Below the pieces are notes generated by a model. That model saw only the letters and a program-made list of their open reading frames with translations, was not told the DNA's origin and searched no databases. A stretch of 32,524 bases of DNA from NIOZ-UU13 sp964653075 (GTDB lineage Bacteria > Planctomycetota > Phycisphaerae > Sedimentisphaerales > Anaerobacaceae), in assembly GCA_964653075.1 (NCBI GenBank), contig CAZZAX010000061.1, positions 1-32,524 on the forward strand, in the 5' to 3' direction. A program made the position numbers and the translations under genes. Shown here one piece after another: positions 24,020-31,913 of this stretch (positions are counted from its first letter, which is position 1; each line of letters opens with the position of its first letter).

Positions 24020-24214
24020 TTATTGCTGCTCAAATTCACCGCAGCAGCAGTCGGCAGCGACTTCAGGCCATCGCGGCTCCCGAGCGATATCTTTACCGCT
24101 TATCTGGAAACTTGGGCCCGGATGAGGCGCGTGTCTGCGGCATTCTCCCTTTTTGTCCTTATCTCTTTTGCTAATAAAGAACCGGCATTTGTCGCATCTT
24201 TCATTCTTTTTCAT
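24020..24214 (-). CDS. Cys-rich small protein (putative metal-binding)
   Basis: This is a 64-residue protein. It reads ERCDKCRFF, GECRRHAPHPG, then RWPEVAADCCCGEFE. Cys7 and Cys10, Cys25 and Cys56-58 form a pattern I associate with small zinc- or iron-binding proteins with a CxxCxFF...ECRRxAP...DxCGEF layout, common in bacterial genomes and of unknown role. The clear motif makes it a real gene even though a plus-strand frame overlaps it. It ends 13 bases before the CPBP protease start. Confidence 0.8.
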   Translation of the reverse strand: MKKNERCDKCRFFISKRDKDKKGECRRHAPHPGPSFQISGKDIAREPRWPEVAADCCCGEFEQQ

Positions 24215-24365
24215 TTCTCAACTCATAGATAATATGTTTTAATAATTTTCTTAGTCTAAACACTATTTGATACCCGGTCAACATATAGTGCATAAACTAT
24301 AAACAAATCTTCAGAATTTAACAGAGCTGGCTTAAGTAATCAAAACGAGCCAATCGCCCGGATTA

Positions 24366-24605
24366 TTATTTACTTAAGTTTTGTTTGAATTGAATATTAA
24401 CGACGCCGTAACCTATATCACCATCCTCTTTTTTCGTTCTATATACCGGATACGTTCTATCAAACACCTTGACAATTCCATAGCCCATGTCACCATATAA
24501 AGGACTCGTTCTACGTACAGGATACTTTTGGCCGTGCACCTCAATAACTCCGTAGCCGAGATCGCCTTCTTCTTTCTTCACTCTAAAAACGGTATGAATC
24601 GCCAT
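24366..24605 (-). CDS. Small protein built of 24-residue repeats
   Basis: The 79-residue product consists of repeats with an exact 24-residue period: EGDLGYGVIEVHGQKYPVRR (from 13), YGDMGYGIVKVFDRTYPVYR (from 37) and DGDIGYGVVNIQF (from 61). The VFRVKKE start matches the end of a unit. The consensus is GDxGYGxxxVxxxxYPVxRT. Alternating strands suggest a small beta-sheet or beta-solenoid-like fold. I do not recognise the family. GGAAGGA close to the ATG at 24605 decides that start over 24653. There is no signal peptide or membrane segment. It stands alone. Confidence 0.7.
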   Translation of the reverse strand: MAIHTVFRVKKEEGDLGYGVIEVHGQKYPVRRTSPLYGDMGYGIVKVFDRTYPVYRTKKEDGDIGYGVVNIQFKQNLSK

Positions 24606-25196
24606 TGTTCCTTCCCTGTCTCGCCACCTATATAAAAGTTCTACTCCCATCATCTCACTGTTCCAGCCCTTTTATAAAGGCTTCGAATCTATAAGTCAAT
24701 AGAAAAAGTTTGAACAATTCTGTGCAGGGATAAATGATAAATCTCGGTTAAAACCATATGTGAAAGGGCCGGCGGTATGAAAACAGCTTTACGCACAATT
24801 ATTGGCATTGCATCTGTTTGTATATGGATGTACGCGGCTTATTTTTTGCTTTGAAGTGGTTCGGCCATATGGCGAATGGTACAATTTCTTACAATGGAAG
24901 AACATCGGCAGTTGTAGTACCGGCTTTGAGTGGATTAGTTCTGCTCGGTGCTGTCTGCCGTCAAATGCTTTTGTCCCTGTGTCAGCCTGCCGCCACCGAG
25001 CAAACCTCAAGTTGTTCACGACCCTTCGGCTGACTGACAATATATATTATAACGGTCCTCGTTTGTCAGGCAATCGGAAAATAACTGATTTATATATCGG
25101 GAGAAATACTATATCCGGTATCGGGAAATACCTTACATGCTCTGAATACTGTGTCGGGGTGAAAATATCTTGTTGTCGAAATGGAAATATACGGAG
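24606..25196. other. Intergenic region with one broken small gene
   Basis: Apart from a probable frameshifted two-helix membrane gene at 24777-25033, I see no gene here. The longer plus-strand frame at 24802-25296 is composed of unlikely sequence and runs into the pseudopilin gene on the other strand. Confidence 0.5.
24777..25033 (+). pseudogene. Frameshifted small membrane protein (candidate)
   Basis: A frame starting at the ATG at 24777 gives MKTALRTIIGIASVCIWMYA and then AYFLL before a TGA. It looks like the start of a membrane protein and is preceded by GGCGG. Adding one T to the TTTTTT run at 24844-24849 joins it to another frame that gives ALKWFGHMANGTISYNGRTS and AVVVPALSGLVLLGAVCRQM and ends at 25033. 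The joined product is 85 residues with two hydrophobic helices. This is a reading-frame argument only; there is no family match. Confidence 0.4.
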
Positions 25197-25940
25197 TTAT
25201 TCTGCGCCGCACCAAAGACGGGCTGTATTATCCTCCTTATCGAGCCAGTCGGCCCGTCCGTCGAAGAAAAGATTGTTACAGCCTTTATTGCGATGACGAT
25301 TTTGAGCTATCCGCCGGGTAAGGTTACTGCCCCTGGTGGTTTCTTCCGAGGCTGGCAAATGTGTTCTCGACCAGACATCCAGATAGTTCATTCTGGACAG
25401 GATATCCAGCTCATATTCGTTCCGGACAACAGGTCGCCAATCTCCTGCTGAGTTATCCGCCATATAAATACGCTGCGCCGGGGACTTGACACTGCTGAGC
25501 TTGGTCGGCTCATCCTTTTGGTTTCCCTGTTCGCTGCCTGAGAATGGATTGTCCATGTCCCAGGCGTTCACTACATAATCCACCGTCTGCTCTGAATTGC
25601 TGTGGCCGTACTGACCGATCCCTGTACGTGGAAAAGAAGGGCACTGATAAACATCAACCTCACGGTAATCTTCGACTTTTCTATATTCATGTCCTAAATA
25701 CGGAATGAATTCAAATATCCATTTTACCTGATGGTCCAGTGCACGGGGAATATAATCGTCGTTATCCAGTGCGTATGCGTGCATAGCAAGGCCGAGCTGT
25801 TTGAGACTGTTCAGGCAATAAACCGTCCTGGCTTGTTTCCTCACACGCTGTAGTGCAGGCATCAATATGCCCATCAGCAGCGCAATAATGGCAATTACTA
25901 CTAAAAGCTCTATCAGTGTGAAGGCCTGTCGCTTGTGCAT
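25197..25940 (-). CDS. Pseudopilin-like exported protein
   Basis: This 247-residue protein has a prepilin-type N-terminus, MHKRQAFTLIELLVVIAIIA, with the conserved Glu five residues into FTLIE and a long hydrophobic helix. SLKQLGLAMHAYALDNDDYIP follows, typical of the large planctomycete pseudopilin/DUF1559-related group, and the C-terminal LFFDGRADWL matches their ending (NxxFxDGHVxWL). It would be processed by a prepilin peptidase and kept at the inner membrane or in a pseudopilus. AAGGA eight bases before the ATG at 25940 supports that start; an ATG at 25961 is the alternative. Many paralogues are usual in such genomes. Confidence 0.85.
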   Translation of the reverse strand: MHKRQAFTLIELLVVIAIIALLMGILMPALQRVRKQARTVYCLNSLKQLGLAMHAYALDNDDYIPRALDHQVKWIFEFIPYLGHEYRKVEDYREVDVYQCPSFPRTGIGQYGHSNSEQTVDYVVNAWDMDNPFSGSEQGNQKDEPTKLSSVKSPAQRIYMADNSAGDWRPVVRNEYELDILSRMNYLDVWSRTHLPASEETTRGSNLTRRIAQNRHRNKGCNNLFFDGRADWLDKEDNTARLWCGAE

Positions 25941-26071
25941 ACCACCATTCCTTAAAAACATGTTGTACGAATTCCACCTTCTTTAATTATACACACTCTT
26001 AGCTTAAAATCAATGAGGAAATACTATTTTTCATTGACAGGCCGGATAGAAAAAGGTATGAAAATAAAACG

Positions 26072-26293
26072 CTATCCTTTTTCCTTCCTCTTTTTTTTAA
26101 ACACGTCCCTCAACCTTCCGCGGTATTTCCTTGGAGTCCATGACAATAGTTTTCGCTGAAACAGCAGCCTCAATCCTAAAATTTCCAATCCTATGAGTGC
26201 CAGCCACGAACCCGGCGAAAACGGTGTCAGTGCCGCCGCCACACCCAGGATAATCAACACTATACCGAGAGTGATTCTAAGGATTCTTCGCAT
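26072..26293 (-). CDS. Small membrane protein, PGPGW-like
   Basis: The 73-residue product has two membrane helices separated by LTPFSPGSW, which resembles the PGPGW loop of the small transmembrane family of that name. A basic C-terminal tail follows (RKYRGRLRDVFKKKRKEKG). The role of the family is unknown. It lies eight bases after the stop codon of the RACo-like gene and is likely cotranscribed with it. Confidence 0.72.
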   Translation of the reverse strand: MRRILRITLGIVLIILGVAAALTPFSPGSWLALIGLEILGLRLLFQRKLLSWTPRKYRGRLRDVFKKKRKEKG

Positions 26294-26301
26294 GTGCCCT
26301 C

Positions 26302-27903
26302 TTAAAAGTCTGCGTCATAAAAGAGAATTGAATCTGCAAATACATCCTGAAATTCCGGCTCGTGGGCGATTTCGATGTATTCAATCTTTTTGGCCAATTC
26401 GCGTGACTTGTCCCTGTAATGCTGACTGACAAGGGCCATCCTCGCGCCGGAAGAGGCGGCATTACCGACAAAAACAATCCGTTCAGGCGGAACGTTAGGC
26501 AGCAGACCTATCCGCAATGCACTTTCCTTCCGGATATAATTACCAAAAGCGCCGGCCAAAAGTACATGTTCTATATCGTCATCCACGAGGCCGATTCTCT
26601 TTTGCAGAAGCTTGATTCCCGCTCGTATGGCGGCCTTTGCCAATTGCGTTTCGCGAATGTCTTTTTGTCTAAGAAATACCCTGTAACCGTTGTTGTTTTC
26701 AGATAAGACAAAAGCCGGCTCACCATCCTGCTCACTTATGCGCGATAAAATAGCCGGCGTCACTTTGCCTTCGAGCTTTGCCGGTTCTACAAATCGTCCG
26801 GTTAAATCGATAACGCCGAGTTCCAGCATTACCGCTACCGCGTCAATAAGGCCGGAGCCGCATATCGAGCGGGCCGGGCAATTTCCTATCACGTCTAAAT
26901 CTATATCACCCTCATTTACAACAACAGCTTCTATCGCTCCTTTGGCTGCTCTGCTGCCGCAGGTTATACGTGCGCCCTCAAGGGCCGGCCCGGCCGCACA
27001 ACTGGCCGCGTAAAGTTGGTCCTTAGTACCGAGCACAAGCTCTCCGTTCGTGCCGATATCGACCACAAGTGTCATTTCTCCGGCTGAATCAATATCGACC
27101 GCAAGTGCCACAGCCGTGGTATCCGAACCGACAAAGCCGGCTATATTCTCAACGGTATGGATGTTGCCGGCCGGATTCATTGCAATATGCAGCTTCCCCG
27201 CAGATAAATCGTGTGATTCGAGTGAAAATGCCTTGTACGGAGCTTGGCCGAGTTGACTTACGGGCAATTCGAGGAAGATGTGATTCATAGTCGTATTGCC
27301 TACCACGCACATTTCATATATTAAGTTTGCTGCGATGCCCGTTTTGATGCAGAGTTTTGCCACCAGGTCTTTGATGCAGTCTGTTATGACTCTATGTAAT
27401 TCAGATAAATTCTCTTTGTTGTGAGCGTATGCTATCCTGCTGATAACATCGTCACCGTATTTGCTTTGCGGATTTAGAGCCGCTTCCGTAGCGAGACATT
27501 GCCCGTCAATCATATTTATTAGCTTGGCGACAACGGAGGTTGTGCCGATATCAACGGCTATACCGAATATCTTATCCGCTGAAGTTGTTCCGAGATACTT
27601 CTCATATATGCCCGCAGACTCCTCAATCTCTGTTTCGATACCATGGGCTAAAATTTTATGCTCGAAGAATCTGGCTTCTTCTGGAATTATTACGGTAAGG
27701 TCGCTTGTAATACGGTACTGACATGCAAGAACTTCTTGCCCGTCCGGCTCAAGTTTTATCAGACACTTTTTGCAGGTACCTTTACCACCGCAAATGGTAT
27801 TCAGGATTATGCCCGCCTGGCCCGCAGCTTCCATAACGGTTGCACCTGAATGAATGGAGATTTGTTTGCCGTCTGGCTTGAAAGATATTGTGAAATGCTT
27901 CAT
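26302..27903 (-). CDS. RACo-like ferredoxin/ASKHA protein (corrinoid activation)
   Basis: This is a 533-residue protein. The N-terminal 2Fe-2S ferredoxin domain has ligands Cys38, Cys44, Cys47 and Cys61 (ICGGKGTCKKC, then LACQY). A linker leads to an ASKHA ATPase-like (DUF4445) domain with GIAVDIGTTSVVAKL, CVVGNTTMNHIFL, VVDIGTNGELVLG, CGSGLIDAVA and LAGAFGNYIRKESALRIGLLP. Such proteins use ATP to reduce inactive Co(II) corrinoid proteins that donate methyl groups. No corrinoid protein or methyltransferase gene is present here, so its partner lies elsewhere. The ATG at 27903 matches the family start; the upstream ATG at 27945 falls in repeat sequence. Confidence 0.9.
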   Translation of the reverse strand: MKHFTISFKPDGKQISIHSGATVMEAAGQAGIILNTICGGKGTCKKCLIKLEPDGQEVLACQYRITSDLTVIIPEEARFFEHKILAHGIETEIEESAGIYEKYLGTTSADKIFGIAVDIGTTSVVAKLINMIDGQCLATEAALNPQSKYGDDVISRIAYAHNKENLSELHRVITDCIKDLVAKLCIKTGIAANLIYEMCVVGNTTMNHIFLELPVSQLGQAPYKAFSLESHDLSAGKLHIAMNPAGNIHTVENIAGFVGSDTTAVALAVDIDSAGEMTLVVDIGTNGELVLGTKDQLYAASCAAGPALEGARITCGSRAAKGAIEAVVVNEGDIDLDVIGNCPARSICGSGLIDAVAVMLELGVIDLTGRFVEPAKLEGKVTPAILSRISEQDGEPAFVLSENNNGYRVFLRQKDIRETQLAKAAIRAGIKLLQKRIGLVDDDIEHVLLAGAFGNYIRKESALRIGLLPNVPPERIVFVGNAASSGARMALVSQHYRDKSRELAKKIEYIEIAHEPEFQDVFADSILFYDADF

Positions 27904-28278
27904 TCTCGCATCTCGTATCCGCTTCTTAAAAGCGGATGCTTCCATCTCGTATCTCGTTAATTTCTTTCGAGATACTTTTGACGAGATACATTTTGTCGCT
28001 CTTTACTTAGCTGATTTTATGCCGTATTTTCCACTTGGCACGTCTTTTTTTACTTCCCACTTTACGCCTGCGTCTTGATTTTCCCATCTATTTCTCCAAA
28101 AATATACTAAATTTGTTTATTGCAAAAACTTTTAACCTCCTTCAATATATGATATTATAAATAAACTTGGAAGTAAAAAAATAAAAATAAAAAAAGCACG
28201 AACAAAAAGTTCGCTGTTCAACTATCAAAACATGTGGGGCCACGCTGGTTTTTGGGCCGATTTAGGCGGAGTAAAAAA
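27904..28278. other. Divergent intergenic region with CGAGATAC repeats
   Basis: These 375 bases separate the RACo-like gene from a Cys-rich gene in the opposite direction. At 27907-27990 there are repeated ATCTCGTATC and inverted CGAGATAC segments, and an AAGCGGAT/ATCCGCTT inverted pair. The remainder is AT-rich and probably holds the two promoters, which I cannot place. Confidence 0.55.
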
Positions 28279-28572
28279 ATGATACAATGTAAAGATTGTG
28301 AGTTTTGTGATAGTGATCCTACCGGCAAAAGGACCTTCAAATGCGACCCGTTTACTAATATCAAAGAGCCGGAATGCATAGCAAAATGGCAGCTTATTCG
28401 CCTGGATATGCTGTTAGCAAGCTATCAGGGAATGCTGAAGTGGTACGGGAAAATGGCGCCGCTTCAGGACAAGATCATCCAATTCATGCAGCGAGAGATA
28501 AACGAGCTTGACGAATCTGATAGCTGGAAGCTCGATGACGAAGAGCCGGAGGAGGAAGAAGAGGGCATCTAA
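28279..28572 (+). CDS. Cys-rich small conserved-looking protein
   Basis: This is a 97-residue protein. The N-terminal CKDCEFC (4-10), then FKCDPF and EPECIAKW, forms a likely metal site with five cysteines. A helix follows (QLIRLDMLLASYQGMLKWYGKM), and the protein ends in an acidic tail (DDEEPEEEEEG). I do not recognise the family. GGCGGAG eight bases before the ATG at 28279 decides the start over the ATG at 28234. It precedes the sigma-factor operon by 194 bases in the same direction, but the gap argues for separate transcription. Confidence 0.7.
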   Translation: MIQCKDCEFCDSDPTGKRTFKCDPFTNIKEPECIAKWQLIRLDMLLASYQGMLKWYGKMAPLQDKIIQFMQREINELDESDSWKLDDEEPEEEEEGI

Positions 28573-28766
28573 GTCCCTCAGAAGTCAGAAAATTGGTGCA
28601 TTTGTCCTTATTATCAGCATCACTAATACAGATGTTTTTTCCATTAAAATGGAATAAAAGTGCACATTATAAGACCATGAATTAGTGTCCGGACGTCGAT
28701 TTTTGTGGAATTTTGCAATAAATTGGCCGCCCAGCCCGTCTTTATTTATGTAAAAAACGCTTAAAT

Positions 28767-29297
28767 ATGACAAACAGCGATGATTTAGCCCAATTAATAA
28801 TCGGCTGCAAAAGCGGTGATTCTAAGTGTTTTTCGCAGGTAGTCGATATGTATGCAAGCCGATGTTACGGTTATTTTTACCGTTTAACGGGCAATAGGGA
28901 CCTGAGCGACGAGTTGTTAAGCGAGCTATTTGTCAAGTTGGTTGAGAAAATCGCTTCTTATAAAGGCGGCTCCTTCGAAGGCTGGCTGTTTAGAATAGCG
29001 TCTAATATTTTCCATGATTATTTAAGGAGTAAGCAGAGGCGGAAAAAATTGCTTAAAGTCCACAAAGAACAAATTGAATCAGAGATAACAGAGCCAAAAA
29101 AATCGGGCGATGAGCAAATTGACATTTTACAAATACAGCTCAAAAGGATGGACACCGATACGAGAGAATTGATAATGTTGCGTTTTTATTCACAATTAAG
29201 CTTTAAGGAAATAGCGAAGATGCGGTCCGAACCGATTGGTACGACATTGGCAAAGCTGCATCGGGGGCTGAAAAAACTTCGGGAGTTAATGGGGTAA
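28767..29297 (+). CDS. ECF-type RNA polymerase sigma factor
   Basis: This 176-residue sigma factor has region 2 (YGYFYRLTGNRDLSDELLSE, then GWLFRIASNIFHDYLRSKQR) and region 4 (DTRELIMLRFYSQLSFKEIA, then TTLAKLHRGLKKLREL), joined by a linker. It has the standard size of an extracytoplasmic-function sigma factor that directs transcription in response to envelope signals. The next gene begins 27 bases downstream and encodes a probable anti-sigma factor, as usual. The stimulus is unknown. Confidence 0.93.
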   Translation: MTNSDDLAQLIIGCKSGDSKCFSQVVDMYASRCYGYFYRLTGNRDLSDELLSELFVKLVEKIASYKGGSFEGWLFRIASNIFHDYLRSKQRRKKLLKVHKEQIESEITEPKKSGDEQIDILQIQLKRMDTDTRELIMLRFYSQLSFKEIAKMRSEPIGTTLAKLHRGLKKLRELMG

Positions 29298-29324
29298 TGA
29301 TGTTAGAAAGGGAGCAAGAATACT

Positions 29325-29852
29325 ATGAACAGTCGAAACGATGAAAATTTGAAAGAGCTGTTCGAGAGATTCCTGAGCGCCGAGCAGGCCGAAAGCAGTG
29401 TCGAGGATATACAAAAGGCTGAGCAAATCCTCCGCGAGCACCCTGCGCCCGAGCCTGATAATATGCTCATAGCCAATATAAAGGCAGAAATCGCTATGCG
29501 TCTGCCGGCCAAAAGAACAAATATCTTTATTAAGATAGCTTCCAAGGCCATTTATGCTGCTGCTGCAATTTTGATTATATCGGCGATAAGCCTGAATTTA
29601 TTCGATGATAATGTTAACACCCGCGAACCGACTCCGAGGCAATATGGCTCAATAATACCAACAGCAATTTGGGAAAGTGATGATATTACCACTGATGATG
29701 CGGACCTGGCAATTTACACCATTGAAATTGAGCAAATTGAAGAAGAGCTGCGCTCCTTGCAGTCGGGCGAAGACGCCGGCAACGGCGACAGCAGCTTATC
29801 TGAGTTGGAGATGGAGCTTGTAGCAATTAATAATGATTTCTGGAAGGAGTAA
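29325..29852 (+). CDS. Probable membrane-bound anti-sigma factor
   Basis: This is a 175-residue protein with a cytoplasmic N-terminal region of about 70 residues, one membrane helix (IYAAAAILIISAISLNLF, about 75-92) and an acidic outer part. Position directly after the ECF gene and this topology fit an anti-sigma factor. A zinc HxxxCxxC motif is absent, so it would belong to a non-ZAS type. GGGAG lies upstream of the ATG. The stop is four bases before the next start, showing tight coupling. Confidence 0.72.
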   Translation: MNSRNDENLKELFERFLSAEQAESSVEDIQKAEQILREHPAPEPDNMLIANIKAEIAMRLPAKRTNIFIKIASKAIYAAAAILIISAISLNLFDDNVNTREPTPRQYGSIIPTAIWESDDITTDDADLAIYTIEIEQIEEELRSLQSGEDAGNGDSSLSELEMELVAINNDFWKE

Positions 29853-29856
29853 AGAA

Positions 29857-30705
29857 ATGGAGTTACGTCGTGGAATTATCTTAATTATGGTAATGGCGGC
29901 AATGGCAACGGTAACTATTCTGCCTTGCTCTTCTGAAGAGAAGAAGACCAAAGAAGATATCTGGACTGACGGTGAACCAAGAGGGCCTGGAGGTGGACCG
30001 GGACGAGGCGGGCCGGGACGAGGAGGGCGAGGCTTAAGAAGGTTCAGAACGTCAGAAGAGGAAATTGACCACTTTTTGAAGGAATTGATGGAAAGCGACC
30101 CGGCAAAAGCAAAAGAGCTGGCGAACCTGCGTGAAAAAGACCCTGAGAAGTTCAGAGAAGAGCTTAGAAAAATCGTCCGTGAGCAGTGGAGTAAACGCAT
30201 GGAATCCTGGAGAAGCAGGTGGCGTGCGGACTTTCTCGAATGGCTTCAAAAGGCTGTACCTAAGGTAGCACAGGATTTGGCTAAGTTAAAAAACACAGAT
30301 CCTGACCTTTATGCAAAGAAGTATGAGATAATCAGGGGAAAATATAGGCGTATTTTCGAAGAATCAAGAAGAAATCCCGAGTTAGCCGAAGTTCTTATGG
30401 CAGAACTGGAACTGGATGAAAGACAGGAAATGCTGCTCAAGAAAATAAAGACAACAAAAAGTGAAAGAGTAAAGAAGAAACTCATGGCTCAGTTGGAAGA
30501 AGTGGTTAGCAACAAATATGACCTGATCATAAGGAAAAAGCTTATTGCGTACGAATTCCTGCTCAAAAGGGTAGAGGATCTTCAAAAAGAACTAAGTAAA
30601 AATAGAGAAGATCTCGCAAAGTGGAAAAAACCAGTAATTAAGGCTCAGAACGTCAAGGAGCGAATCAAAGAACTGATCGAAAAATCTCAAAGATTCAAGT
30701 GGTGA
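29857..30705 (+). CDS. Exported Gly/Arg-rich coiled-coil protein
   Basis: The 282-residue product starts with a signal sequence (MELRRGIILIMVMAAMATVT then ILPCSS), whose LPC could be a weak lipobox. A GPGGGPGRGGPGRGGRG stretch follows, then about 220 residues of highly charged helix with loosely repeated units such as DPAKAKELANLREKDPEKFR and NTDPDLYAKKYEIIRGKYRR. I recognise no family. It may be a periplasmic sensor or cargo of the sigma system, comparable in build to heavy-metal sensor proteins. AAGGAG before the ATG at 29857 decides the start. It is the third gene of the operon. Confidence 0.7.
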   Translation: MELRRGIILIMVMAAMATVTILPCSSEEKKTKEDIWTDGEPRGPGGGPGRGGPGRGGRGLRRFRTSEEEIDHFLKELMESDPAKAKELANLREKDPEKFREELRKIVREQWSKRMESWRSRWRADFLEWLQKAVPKVAQDLAKLKNTDPDLYAKKYEIIRGKYRRIFEESRRNPELAEVLMAELELDERQEMLLKKIKTTKSERVKKKLMAQLEEVVSNKYDLIIRKKLIAYEFLLKRVEDLQKELSKNREDLAKWKKPVIKAQNVKERIKELIEKSQRFKW

Positions 30706-30881
30706 TAATCAACGCTAACGAACTGAATCGCGAAAGAAATTCACTCGGATTAAAATATTCTATATTACCATCAACATCGAAGCTTGAATATATTTGTGAT
30801 GTACGCATAACGGACCTCAAACGATAAAATAATCTCTAAAATATTTTTATAGTACGCCCGCCTTGCTCTGTCCCCCGTAAT

Positions 30882-31913
30882 TTAGCCGCTGTACCCGAAC
30901 AAATACACCAGGTATCCAAAGTATCCGCAGAGCAGCATAATACCGCTTAGACGACCGACAATGCGTTTCCCAAAAATAACCGCCAGGGCAAAAGCGACGC
31001 TGATGATAATCATAATCCAGTAGTCAGTCCCCCCTGCAAACCGTTGTTCTATATCAAAGGGCAGGACCATTCCTGCACCGCCGACGACAAGAAGTGTATT
31101 GAAGATATTGGACCCAACGAGATTGCCGACGGAAATATCATGATGGCCTTTGACAGCCGCTACCACGCAGGTTACAAGCTCCGGAAGAGATGTCCCGAAT
31201 GCGATGATAGTCAGGGCGATAACACTTTTGCTAAGGCCGATTTCCGTACCGATAAACACCGCCCCCTCCACGGCCATCTTAGCACCAGCCGCCAAGCCTA
31301 TCAATCCAATCACAATATAGAGCACATTTTTTATTCCATCTCCGCTTTTTATTCCCTCTCCGCTTGCCCGGGTTATCACTTCCGTACCGTTGGCCTTCTT
31401 TGCTGCAATTCTGTCCAGCTCAGCCTGCTTATTCCTGTTTAGCTCGCTCTCTTTTCGAGCCAAATGTATCGTTATCAGAATCAACGCCGAAAAAACAATT
31501 AACAAAGCAAAGGCTTCCGGCCGGGACAGATGTAAATTGCATAGAAACGGCCACAAAAGCAGCCCCATAAGAATCATTACCGGTATCTCACGTCGAAGCG
31601 TTTGTCTTTTGACCATAAGAGGCCGGATAAGGGCTACAAGACCGCCCACAAGGGCCAGATTCGCGATGTTAGAGCCGAAAACGTTGCCGATGGCTAAATT
31701 TCCCCCCTCGCCGGATTTTCGCAGGACACCGGCGATGCTCGCGGCTAATTCAGGGGCTGATGTACCCATAGCCACGACCGTCAGGCCGATAACGAGGGAG
31801 CTGATACCGAGACGCTTTGCCAACCCAACCGCACCGGCCACTAACAACTCGGCGCACTTCCACAATATCGCCAGACCGCCTGTTAAGAGTATTAAAGCCA
31901 ATATTATATTCAT
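30882..31913 (-). CDS. Calcium/sodium antiporter (CaCA family)
   Basis: This 343-residue inner-membrane antiporter is related to YrbG. It has two inverted halves, each with the alpha-repeat: GTSAPELAASIAG with GNVFGSNIANLALVGG in the first, and GTSLPELVTCVVA with GNLVGSNIFNTLLVVGG in the second. Both glutamates of the ion site are present. A loop of about 40 polar residues separates the halves. It is predicted to exchange cations (Ca2+ for Na+ or H+). It is convergent with the sigma operon, 176 bases away. Confidence 0.93.
   Translation of the reverse strand: MNIILALILLTGGLAILWKCAELLVAGAVGLAKRLGISSLVIGLTVVAMGTSAPELAASIAGVLRKSGEGGNLAIGNVFGSNIANLALVGGLVALIRPLMVKRQTLRREIPVMILMGLLLWPFLCNLHLSRPEAFALLIVFSALILITIHLARKESELNRNKQAELDRIAAKKANGTEVITRASGEGIKSGDGIKNVLYIVIGLIGLAAGAKMAVEGAVFIGTEIGLSKSVIALTIIAFGTSLPELVTCVVAAVKGHHDISVGNLVGSNIFNTLLVVGGAGMVLPFDIEQRFAGGTDYWIMIIISVAFALAVIFGKRIVGRLSGIMLLCGYFGYLVYLFGYSG

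Noticed and set aside
24802..25296. 164-residue plus-strand frame
   Set aside because: Overlaps the pseudopilin gene on the other strand and a better-supported broken membrane gene; composition is not protein-like.
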